Source: Phoronis australis (taxonomy: Eukaryota; Phoronida; Phoronidae). Taken from it: a stretch of 64,000 bases of DNA. The stretch lies in contig NMRA01000220.1 of NCBI GenBank assembly GCA_002633005.1, positions 267,689 to 331,688 on the forward strand. Direction: 5' to 3'. Shown one piece after another: positions 44,859-56,900 of the stretch (within the stretch, counting starts at the first letter, position 1; the number at the start of each line of letters is the position of its first letter). Both the position numbers and the translations under genes were made by a program. The notes beneath the pieces were generated by a model that saw only the letters and a program-made list of their open reading frames with translations, searched no databases and was not told the DNA's origin.

Positions 44859-47514
44859 TTACACTAATACAAGGTTCCTATAACCAAAACTGTGCAAGAT
44901 TTTTATGGATTGCGAATTGTTAGACAACAAAAGAAATTCGGACGATTTTAGTGGTCGTATAAACTAATGAATACCCAGAAGTGTCTAGAGTTCGTGTCCT
45001 GGCTCATTTTGGGACCTTAGAACTTGATACAATGGTTCACTACTCTGATAATTTGCCTCCCTAGTATTTTTGACACACTTTATAAATAAGTGCTTCTATT
45101 TTAGTCATTTCGAGTCTGTAATCCGGGCCATAAGCAGGAGACCATCGAATCATACGCACGAGCATCGCGTCTTACGTTTAAACCACCTACGAACCTATGA
45201 ATCATGCATGCTAACCCACGTATCATGCATACGAACCCAAAATCACGTATACGAACAAAAATCATGCACACCAACCACAAAAATCCCACATACATGTACA
45301 TGTACAAACACAAATCATAAGCACGAGCATCCGAATCATACGAACGAGCCACGTGAAACGATATTGTGTTTGCATGCATAAGGTGCGATGCTCGTGCGTA
45401 TAATTCCTGATAAAGAGTGCGAACGTGCAGCCCAGGTTGCTGACAACTATACAGGCAACAGGAACCCTAGACAACGTTGAGATACAATAAGAGACAAAAA
45501 CTGGTTAGAAGAGGAATTAAGTTTATAACATGCACTGCACAGCTAACCCTACGGTAAGACGTTACCTACGTATGCACTGGCACGGTGCTGTTTGGGATAA
45601 ATCTTACTTGGGTCTTGTTTCTTGCAACCGGGCACCGACCAGTGACCTGAATATGTCTGTCCGGTCTCTAGGTATGGTAATAAAACATGGTTAGTGAGAC
45701 TACTGGATATAAAATCATATCAGTTGGGTGATTTTTGTGAAAAAAGATCAGTATTCAAAATTTTACGACGAATTGAAATGTGGCCACTATTATCGTCAAT
45801 GACTTAATTCTTCAAACAGCTCTTATCTTAACAATGTCACCTCAAAGTACTGAATTAAGAGTAATCGAGAACTTATGTTTTTTCCGACCGCCCAGAGTTG
45901 CCTGCCTGCCAACTCCCGTGGTCCATCCACAAAATATAGTGTTATATCCAGGTGATGTTTGGTGCAAGAGCAGTAGGTCCCATGAATAGAATTGCCCCGC
46001 TGGGCCACAAAAATCCGGAACTCAGTGGTACTGTCCCACAAAGATTAAGCATACATTTAATGGTTATATACAATGGGCGCACCTTTTTCGTCTTCAGTTA
46101 CCAGTCTGGGGTAGCTTTTGTCTACTGTATAAATAATCGATAATGAAATACACTATAGTTCGTCTATTTTTATCTGAGGGTTTAATACCAGTAACGCTCA
46201 AAAACCTGATACGGAGAACGGGTAGGCTAACACAAAGGTGGACAATGCAATCACTCACATTTGTGTGCGTCTGTGTGCACATAAAAACGTGACGTGTACT
46301 GAATCGATCAATAGAAAACTTGCTAACGCAGTAGAACAAAACACCTGCGACGCCCGAGCTACGTGTACATGTGACGTTCCATGATACAGTAACAGGCAAG
46401 TTTGTACTGCAACACGGAGTGCAGTGTGTACATACATGTACATGTACAAGCATATAGGCGCCACTAATAGGACAAGTTAACGTTGTAAGTCTTTGGGGGT
46501 TAGCCAATAGTCAGTGGATTTCACGTCTTCTTTTTCGTGTAGTGGATGTGTACGTAAGACAGCACGACTGGGTTACGGTGTTTATGTAGACGTTAATACA
46601 AAGACAAGACTTCAGTGTTAACTGTTTTTTGTAAAACGGAGTCAGCCCTGTGTATGTAGTTACATTTCATTCAATATTCCAAATAGTTCATTGAAGTATA
46701 AACTCGCTGCTCCCGGCCGAGATTCCCGACCACTCTAATGAGGCGGAACTGACACGCATAAGGTATTATAATTGTGTCCATTTATTTAAATACTGAGAGG
46801 CACTGCACAGTACTCATATGGGTTGAGCTGACAGTGCACATTGACTGGTGCCCTGCGTGCCGCTAGGTGGTAACCAGCACTCACGCGCGTGCTGGCTAGG
46901 CACCTGGGGAACCTGCGAGGACTTACTGGCGGACCTCTCGTTTCTACTTTCAAAATCTACCCGTTTCATATCAAAAACCGAAACACGTGATTTCAAGAAC
47001 TTTATTCTGACTCGTAGATATATTTGACTCTTTAACGTACCTTCACTGAAATAGAAACGAGGCCCCAAAAAAGGCAAAAACGTAAAACTGACAGTTTTCA
47101 TCCCAAAACCGCAACTTTCCTGCCAAATGTCAGACTTGAGCTAACAATAGTTTCTGAAAACAAATTTCCTGTAGGTTTAAAAAATGTGACTCACAATGTT
47201 GGCTGCTAACAAGATTTTTGCAAGTCTGGGTTGTTTGAGGGCTACCTCATGAAATCACAGCAATGCTACCGTCTAGGGGACCGCGTGGTCGAACATTCAC
47301 ATCACTATATCAAATTTCTAAAATGCCGCAAATGCGAGCTCGTTTTCCCGCATTCACAAGACAAGCTTTGAATCCCACGAGACCCAAGAGTGCATTCATG
47401 GCGGGGCGTTGTTTTCGGTAGGTACAACACCTTTTATAATAATCGAGTTACCGTGTATTTTTGCATACAAAAATTACACTCGACTTAGAAATGAAGTGAA
47501 TCTTCAAAGCATAG
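44859..47514. other. Intergenic, no gene supported
   Basis: Short open frames on both strands only. ATGGCGGGGCG followed by a GTAGGT donor-like site at about 47403-47425 might be an upstream non-coding exon of the aldolase gene, but nothing confirms it. Confidence 0.4.
45185..45310. repeat. Degenerate 20-bp tandem repeat (ATCATGCATACGAACC)
   Basis: Five or six diverged units such as ATCATGCATGCTAACCC, ATCATGCATACGAACCC and ATCACGTATACGAAC, then an ACATGTACATGTACA tract. Frames on both strands here reflect the repeat. Confidence 0.6.
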
Positions 47515-47805
47515 TTAGCCCCCGGAGTAGCGAACTCTCGGAATAGTGAACTCCGGAGTAGTAAACCCTGACTAATGAACCCTCGGAGTAGTCAACCTTC
47601 GGAATACTCAACCCGCAGAGTATTCAACCATCGGAGTAGTGAACCTTCGAAGTAGCGAACCGTCGGAATAGTGAACCCTGCTAGCGATGAACATTCGAAG
47701 TAGTGAACCCTCGGAGTACAGAACCATCAGAATAGCGAACTACATGTATCGCAATAGTGAACCCTCAGAGTATCGAACCCTCGAAGTAGTGAACCACCAT
47801 AGTAT
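47515..47805. repeat. Minisatellite of 18-20 bp (CTCGGAGTAGTGAACC), about 15 units
   Basis: Degenerate tandem copies of CTCGGAGTAGTGAACC fill nearly 290 bases. The block ends about 170 bases before the first coding exon of the aldolase gene, so it lies in its promoter, 5' untranslated region or first intron. The reading frame across it (IRSSEPSEYRT) is a repeat product. Confidence 0.85.
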
Positions 47806-47976
47806 TGAGCTGTTCCCTGTGTACTTTAGTGCATGTTTTGAAGGCCTGAAGATCCGTTTGATTTCATGAATTTCTTATTTCTTAATTTTTTTTCAATGCA
47901 TTTGGGTTTTTGAATAAAAATGTGATTGAAGAATAATGTTGTTACTTTTTCAGTACCTTGCACTTAGTGATTTACC

Positions 47977-50900
47977 ATGTCAAAATTTTGCCAATCGCTC
48001 TCCTCCGTACAAATGGATGAACTTTCCAAAATAGCATCCGCCATCGTTGCCCCTGGTAAAGGAGTACTGGCATCAGATGAACCGCCAGGTAAGTGAAATT
48101 TGGTACCCCTGGTTGAGTACACTTGTAAATTTCATTTGCAAGATATTGATGATTCTGATTTGTTTGATCAGTTACTGGTTCGTGTTGATCGCAAGAAGTT
48201 GTAAAGAATGTCTACCACTTTAATTCCTTTTGTGCATGGCCAACAGTGAACCAAGTTCCTAATTTATTGCAAATCTTTTCTCGAGACAGTAAATTTGAGT
48301 TAAATGAACGTTTTTTATACAATTGAAGTCTCAGGATTACCAAAACACAAACTGATGCATTTTTCATGGAATCAGAAACACCACAGTCTGGTAAAAGAAA
48401 AGTTATCAATTCCGTCGCTAGCCTGTAGCTATTCAGCAGCTGCGTCAAGAGGGCAACTAGATCAGTGAAAATCTCGACCTGCAGGTAACGTCACGGCAAC
48501 GTCGATACGTACAAGATCTATCTCATATTTAGCCTATGGAGCGTTCAGTATTATCAGGGGTGGATCAAGGATTTTTAGTTAGGGGGGGGGGGCAGGGCAG
48601 AACACTAGTCAGGATTTTGCCCGTCAAACATTCCCACCCCCGAATTGCCAAATGTAATCTGGTAGAATTTCAAGGGGGCATGGCTCCCTTGGCACCCCTC
48701 TAAATCTGCCACTGATTATGGACTCTATATTCAAATCATGAGAAAACAGAGTACGACGTAGACAATATAATCATACATAAAAAGGTTTGAACTGCTTGTT
48801 GTTCTAAAAAACGGGAGTTGAAGATATGTGACCTCGTTTTATTCTGTGCGCTCTCGCACTATTTCTGGGCACTGCTATGATCTTCGCGCGTGACAAGGTT
48901 AGTAGTCAGTAGTCACCGTTTTTTTTTTGTTGTCATCCTTTTGTGTACTGAACTGATCACTACAAGTGATTGTTGAAGAGTCCTGTGCTCAAGGTACATT
49001 GTGACTTTTCGGCATAGCAATTATGACTTAAAACAAAGGACAAGAACAAAGCATTTAAACTTTTTAATAAATAAAACTTCTGCTTACTGAAAGGGACGAA
49101 GTCATAATGTATCTCTGTTCTTTCAGCTTCGATGGGTAGACGATTCGTCACCATAGATGTGGATAACAACGTGGAAAATCGCCGTCGTTATCGCCAGCTG
49201 CTCTACACGGCGGGTGGCAAGTCTTTGGGCGATCATCTGGGTGGGGTAATAATGTACCCTGACGNACAATATAATCATACATAAAAAGGTTTGAACTGCT
49301 TGTTGTTCTAAAAAACGGGAGTTGAAGATACGTGACCTCGTTTTATTCTGTGCGCTCTCGCACTATTTCTGGGCACTGCTATGATCTTCGCGCGTGACAA
49401 GGTTAGTAGTCAGTAGTCACCGTTTTTTTTTTGTTGTCATCCTTCTGTGTACTGAACTGATCACTACAAGTGATTGTTGAAGAGTCCTGTGCTCAAGGTA
49501 CATTGTGACTTTTCGGCATAGCAATTATGACTTAAAACAAAGGACAAGAACAAAGCATTTAAACTTTTTAATAAATAAAACTTCTGCTTACTGAAAGGGA
49601 CGAAGTCATAATGTATCTCTGTTCTTTCAGCTTCGATGGGTAGACGATTCGTCACCATAGATGTGGATAACAACGTGGAAAATCGCCGTCGTTATCGCCA
49701 GCTGCTCTACACGGCGGGTGGCAAGTCTTTGGGCGATCATCTGGGTGGGGTAATAATGTACCCTGACGCTTTCTATCAGGAAACGGACGCCGGTGAATCG
49801 TTCCCCAAGGTACTGATTGACGCGGGGATAGTTCCCGGCGTAAATGTCGATATGGGACTAGTTAAACTTCCCGGCAGCTCACGAGAAACAACAACTCAAG
49901 GTAAAGCAACGCTCTTTATTCATGCATTTTAAAGCTACTGATAACTGATTGACTTTTGTTGGAATAAACCTATCAGCATTAATATTTGTTGCCACATTTT
50001 TATCAAAGAGAATTACTTGACTGATCTTTCCTAAAATGTCGTTTTTAATTATAAGTAATTTATTGAAATGGATGCATTCACCACAGATTGAATCGAATTC
50101 CGTAATTACATACTTACAGCTATAGGTCTTAAATAAAAATTGTGGTCAGACCAACTGAACCCAGTGGTAACTCATGTCCAAGGTTTAACTGTTATGTAAC
50201 CGCTAGGCTCCTAAATATCACACTGAAATCTAAACTGTCGTAACCCTTGTTAAAAGTTTTAATCGCTAGTCATCAATCAATGCCTTGGTGCACCATTGTT
50301 TCCAATTATGCCATTGCCGTGTTCAAACCGAATTACAATGGTTTTAACTGTGTCACCACTTTCAGTGGCCGCCATTGTGCTAGTTTACGTCAATAAAGTG
50401 CTGAACATAAGTCCCGTGTAGACATCAGCTTTTGATCCAGCGCAACTGAAACGCAGCAACTTGATCGCTGTCAAGTGCCGTTTACACGCTTAATTTCATT
50501 AAGTGTGGCAAGACGGAAGTTGTACGCTGGAGAGTGGAATGCACATGCGCTGGTTTTCAAATAGCGGGAGTTACAGAGACAGAGAATCCGTATGTTCATG
50601 TAGGTCGTTGCACAAGCACAGTTGAGATGAGATCCTTTCCGCCTTGCCCCAGTTACGCGTTTAGACACATAATTGACAAGGAGCAAGATGTTCGAGCGCA
50701 AATTGCCCCACCTTACAAACGGGTGGCAAAAGTTGTCACCGCGGTGCCAATCTGCTCCGTGCCAATACCGTTTACACACTGGAACATCTTGTTCCGTGTC
50801 AGCTGATCCGTGTCCACTGCTGTAGTGTAAACGGCAATATACTCACGAATGAATTGATTAACACACTCCTTTCATGAGCGGGCTTTTGCGCGGTTTTGTG

Positions 50901-53900
50901 CGATCTTGCTTTTGACGCAGGAAACTTTGAACACACCTAAGGGGATGTCTCGAACCGGTGGCGTACGTATCTTGAGCCTGGATCATACTAGTAGATAACC
51001 CGTGAACCGCAGTCCTCAGGAGGCCTATAACTGCAGCTCTGTGACAATATGTGAAGGCAATTTCGTTTTGAGCTTTTTGATACTAAAAACCAATTAATTC
51101 TATAAAATCAAAAAGTTCCAATGTTTTAACTTTCACACTTCTGGAATTCGACTTGTGAATGTGTCGAGTTTTGTAAATTCAGTTGGAAATACAGGTAGAA
51201 TAGAACATATATAAAAGCGATGAAATTAGAGGTAACGGGCTATTCCGAAAATAGTAAAGATTGCATTGAGTAAAAAAAAAGTTTTTTTACATTAAAATGC
51301 AAATTTAAATCACATTTCTGAATAAATGGATGTCCTTATGAACCCACCTACCGTCAAAAAACTTAATTTGTGTGTTAGACTACTAGTCACTATAAATCTG
51401 GTACTCAGTTGTTCCTTACTCTGAGTAGGGACGATATCAGTACTCGGAAAGAACCGGCAGTTCGTATCTCCTAAAATTTCATGAGATACGCCGTGACCTG
51501 AAATTTAAAGAACTTTCCTCTGAATAAATAACAGATTACTAATTCCTCCCTTGTCCAGAGATCACGTCTAAACAAAGCAAGGAACAAGATGAGTCCAAAT
51601 TTATAAGGATAAGTGGTTAATACCAGATGGAAGAAACGGATTTTAAGCAAAGCAAAATTTAGAAAATGGCCTGCGGACAGCATTGAGTGCGCAAGCATAC
51701 GCATTGACAGAACGCGGCCCCGGCAAGCCCAGATTGTCACACTGTATGTAGAAATTGCTGTAGAAATTTGGGCCTGTAGCGCTGACCCATATTGTCACAA
51801 TTTTGAACTCATGACAATCTGGGCCTGTAAAGAGTACCATCTATGACCAAGGATTCAAAGCCTTTAGCTGTTGAAAAGTTGCATGCAGAGTGAATATTTC
51901 GTGTTGACCGGACGAGAAGTGCGACATCTAGCGTGTGTTCATACAGGCAACTCTGACGCTGACAAATAATGATGTCAAACGAAATTAAATCGACATAAAC
52001 AAAATATGAAACGTGTGCAAATGGCATGAAAATGGTACCCAGTTGACCACGTGACAAAGACTAATGTATTCAAAGTAAATAAGTATTTAACAAAAGAATT
52101 TCAAAAATGTGCCAGCGATCAGGGAGAACATTCAGAATTCATGTGGTAAAGATGGATTGTAATGATCCTGGGTTCTGAGTAAGAAAGGCAACCAATTACT
52201 GCCACTGAATAATGCCCGTGATGCATTAGTAACGCCGTCTCTCGATCTATGACAGTTTTGGGAGTGCCTCGACCAAAAAGTGTCCATAGCCGCCATCTTG
52301 TTACGGATGCGTGAAGCTTTGCAAAATGGTAGTACTTGTGTAATTCTGTAAATGAAATGGCTGCTGTCAGAGGGTTGACAATTGCAGCGCCGTCATTCAG
52401 CAAAAGCGTTGCTAAAGAACGTAGCAGCTCAGCTCCAAATTTGAGGAGACCAAGCAATGTCGCGTCATGTGTAGTAGAATAGTGGAGTAACTCGCCTTAG
52501 TAGCAGCGTTGTGTTGTGTTGAGGACAGTCTCGGTCCGTCAGTGAGATGGTTGTATTCAGTAACTAAGTGTGGAACACTCAATATACACTAGTAAAGCAA
52601 CTGGCAGTAGCAAGATGAGGACTGTCTTTATTAGACAAGTGAACGGATTTATATACAAGTAACAAATATGTGGGTTGCATGCACCAAACTTTATGATTCA
52701 ATATTCTACAGGAAAATAACAGGAAGCAACTCTAAAAACTTTCACAACAATCATCTGAACTACTCTGTTGTGTTTGCCATATATGGTAATGGTCAGCTGT
52801 CTTTAGGCAATGTTTCTGTGAATGACCATTACGCAATCTTGTTTACTACAGAGATCATCAAAACAGGTGTGGATGCACCGGATGGGTTGGTCGCTGACTC
52901 AGCTAACAGCCAAAACAAGTTTCTATAAACACAAACAATTGGCTAGCAAAGAAATAATATCAATAAGTAATAACACTATCAAACTAACATACTAAGAATT
53001 ATATGTATCTTGAATGTCACAGATTTCATGACATCATGCGTTGTTAGCGAAAAAGGTCACTCTATACCCTATATCACAGCCATTTCTGGAACACGTGGAC
53101 GCCTTGATATTATGAGTGAATGCAACTGTGACAAATGTTCGTTCCTTTTACTCGAGCCTTTTTCCTATGAGGTGCAGAACGAACCTAAGAACCCTCTAAG
53201 ACATGAACCTGGTTCGAGACAATAAATAACAAAGTATGCGTGGCAATAGGTTTGGACGGACTTTCTGAGAGATGTGCGCAATTCAAGAAAGATGGCGCTG
53301 GGTTTACCAAATGGAGATGTGCACTGGCAATAGGTGACGACTGTCCTTCGTACCAAGCCATGTGGGAGAACGCCAATGTCTTAGCCCGTTATGCAAGCAT
53401 CAGCCAACAGGTAGGTATGATTCAAGAAGCCGAGACGACAATGCTTCGTGTTCAGCGGTCAGCGGGGATCGATGATTTTGCCAACTAGTCCAGTAGCCAG
53501 GAAGAAGCTCTTGGCAGCATATTTTGGTTGTTTCATGTCTAGGTGACCCTTAAATGTTTTAGCTGTACCTGAGCACTTTTATGTAAATTAAGGTCGCCAT
53601 TGTGCGAAAATATATTTTTGCTTATAACTTCCTCACCAAGCACTGCTACATGTATGAGTTTAGTTTGATATTTAAACCAATGTTTCTATGGTCAGTGAAT
53701 TAAATGGAGCTACTTCTGGATATACATGTAAGTAAGGTAGCAGGAACCACAGGTCAAAGTATACTAATATCTGCACCCATGATTGTTTGAACAGTAAATT
53801 TATTGGAACTATTTTGAAAGTGGAAACATCGAAACTTGAATATGTTATGCAAACTGAGGCAGCCGTTTTTTAAAATTCTATTTGTCCTAATAACCGCACG

Positions 53901-56900
53901 TATCAGGCACCAGAGGTAAATTCGATATTTGCACCCGTGTTTTTGATCACTTAATGTAAAGAAATAAGTGCACAGGTTGATGCATGAAAAATTTCATATT
54001 TTGTGCAAGTAAGGGCGGCCTTATTTTAAGTTTTGTTTCTGCTCATAACTGTCTTACACTGCACTATAATGTGGTCTATCTTGATATTTTTGACCATGTT
54101 TTCGTAATCAATGTAATGAAATCAGTGGGTCATTACATCATGAATCAAGTTATACACAACCCATGCGCGCACCCAGCCTAAAATATGGGAGGAGCTCGAA
54201 TTTTTGGAATAGATCTCACTAAAAAAACGAGGTACGGCGTTCAGAGCTGTGAATTGAGCGTTTGCCGAAATTTGGTAGTTCCTGCCTTTCTACTGGACTT
54301 TTGTCGCGTTCTCTCGGACTTCTTGTTTCTCTGAAGAGGACCTTTTTGCCCACTTCGACAAATTGGGGGAGAGGGGGCTCGTTGGCGATCCCTCGAGCTC
54401 TTCTGGGTGCGCGCATGCAACCTGACATATTTAAAGCATCATTTAATTAGCTTTGTAAACATTTGATTGCCGGAAAGTTGCCCTCGAAAGTTACTATAGG
54501 TATCATAAATACATATAGGTCTGTTTGTGTTGGCTCATTTTAGGTCGCGTGCATATTGTCAACTAGAAAGATTATTGTCACGGCGTGACAATAACGGACT
54601 CTGCGCGTGCGTATTACTGGAATTATTATGGGAAGTTACTGACAGCAACCTGTTTACCAATATGAAAAGGAATTCTTTAAAATTGTAGGAGAAATTACAT
54701 ATTAATTTTTTGATGACCTTTCCACTAATTTACCTCTTCCGGTGCATTATGAGCCCCGAAGAAGGAGTAATTGTTAACTCGATTAAAAGTGTGGTTAATG
54801 CTAATAACCACAGATGTTTTACTTTAAGCACTTCAGAATACAAGACGAATGAAGTGGTCAAACTTTCAGAAGAAAAATGCACCTAATGACCCCATGAGTG
54901 CACCAAATGACCTGAAAATTTAGAATTCATACTCATCGCACTTAGTAAACAAATACCTAATTCTGAAGTCTCTAGCTCAAATTTTTAGTTTGCACTCAAT
55001 GACCTTTGACCTATTTTTTCTGATTGGTTAGACCTATTGCGAAGTAAAATAGGGTATTTAATTGGCATGTTGACTTAAACCAGTGTGCTGAAATTGAAAA
55101 GAATTCCTTGAAAAACGTAAGAGATATAACATTTTGAACGTTACATGACCTTTGCACTAATTGACCTTATCCGGTGCATTTTAAGCGTCTTTAGGAGAAT
55201 TATTGCAAAGCCCATGGAAAATGTGTATAACGCTGAGAATCACAGTTGTCTAACGGTTGACACATCAGAATATTTGCTGATTGAAAAGGTCAAAGTAATT
55301 TTTTAAATTGTCATGTTGACTTTTACCTGTGCACCGAATTTGACAAAGATAGCTTAAAAACTGAAGGAGGAGTAGCATTTTGAAAATTATATGACCTTTG
55401 CACCAAACTACCTCTTCCGGTGCAATGTGGAAAATGATTATATAACCAATCAAAATTTATATACTGTCAAAAGTCATATTCTGAATTTAAAGACCGTACC
55501 TGTACCCAATTTGGAGTTATTAAGCCTCAAAGTTCGTCGGAAGAATAAGAATAAGAAGAAGAATAAAATTGAAGAAAACACAGGAACAACAGTACTCTGC
55601 GCTTACACGCGCAGAGTAATAAGAATAAGAATAAGAATAAGAATAAGAATGAAATTGAAGAAAACACAGGAACAACAGTACTCTGCGCTTACACGCGCAG
55701 AGTAATAAGAATATGAATAAGAATAAGAAGAATAAAATTGAAGAAAACCCAGGAACAACAGTACTCTGCGCTTACATGTACACGAGCAGAGTAATAAGAA
55801 TAAGAATAAGAATAAGAATAAGAATAAGAATAAAATTGAAGAAAACACAGGAACAACAGTACTCTGCGCTTACACGCGCAGAGTAATAAGAATAAGAATA
55901 AGAATAAGAAGAATAAAATTGAAGAAAACCCAGGAACAACAGTACTCTGCGCTTACACGCGCAGAGTACATGTAATTACACTGCTCCGCGTGTCGTCGTC
56001 ACAAATAAGACCTGGCTGCTGTAACTCTGTCCCAACCTTCACAAAACAGTTAAAACCAGGGCAGGGTTAGAACTTGAATTTTAAGCTGCATTTTGCCCTG
56101 TTTAGCTGACTAAAAACGAAAATCGAAGAAGTAGGCCCTTTTCTGTGGCATAAGTAGTTTTCATAAGCATTCCTTGCAGTGAGAGGATTCTATTTCGATT
56201 AACAACAAGACACCGTACACATTCCTTGTGACTTGAGTCCATATCGGAATAAAATCCTGTCACGCTGAGGAAAATATGAGACCGTATTTTTGTAAGAAGT
56301 ATAAAACAGCTAAAATTGATAAAATTTAAGGATATTATGTAGGACGTTTCCGACTTCCATGTGTATTTAGCGAATTATCTACAAAACTATATATAGATTT
56401 TTTCTAAGTAAATGTGTAATATGAAACTAAAAAGCCTTCGGAGTATGTTTTTTGTCTTTATACCAATATACTATTATTTAGATCACGTGACAATGTCTTT
56501 TTAGTAAAATTGAACGAAAAGGTACATCCGTAGCAAAACACTGGTATCGCTAACATGACCAAATTTTGTTTGATGTACGGGTATGCAAAATGAAATTTCA
56601 AAAACTGTGTCACAGCTTTCTAAATCATAATTTCATTTTCGTGTTCTACAACTTTTGATTTTATTTATAAAAATCATAAAAGTGGAAACTTTTAAAAACA
56701 ATTAAAACAGCGCTTTGGAGAACAGTTCATAGCGCATGGTGTCTGAAAGTTTCATTTGAATCCACTCAGCCATTTCTGAGCTATAATGTCCAGAAATTTA
56801 CCAAATGTGGCCATTTTCGATGTCCTATATAACAATAACTCCACATAACAATTATCGCAGTATCGAGGTAAACATTATGTATCTTATAAATTCATAGTAT

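Noticed and set aside
49127-49264. Mutually exclusive or duplicated aldolase exon 2
   Set aside because: It is cut by an N with no donor site and sits in a 503-base near-identical duplication, so an assembly artefact explains it better.
51724-51825. Inverted pair GCCCAGATTGTCA/TGACAATCTGGGC as a separate MITE
   Set aside because: Only 13 bases pair and neither flanking duplication nor a second copy was seen, so it was left as a note in the intron entry.
52119-52457. 112-codon - strand frame in aldolase intron 2
   Set aside because: No recognisable motif, no splice context and no second evidence.
55548-55975. CRISPR-like array because of regularly spaced hairpins
   Set aside because: Spacers are simple AATAAG tracts with conserved flanks, in an animal genome; this is a minisatellite.
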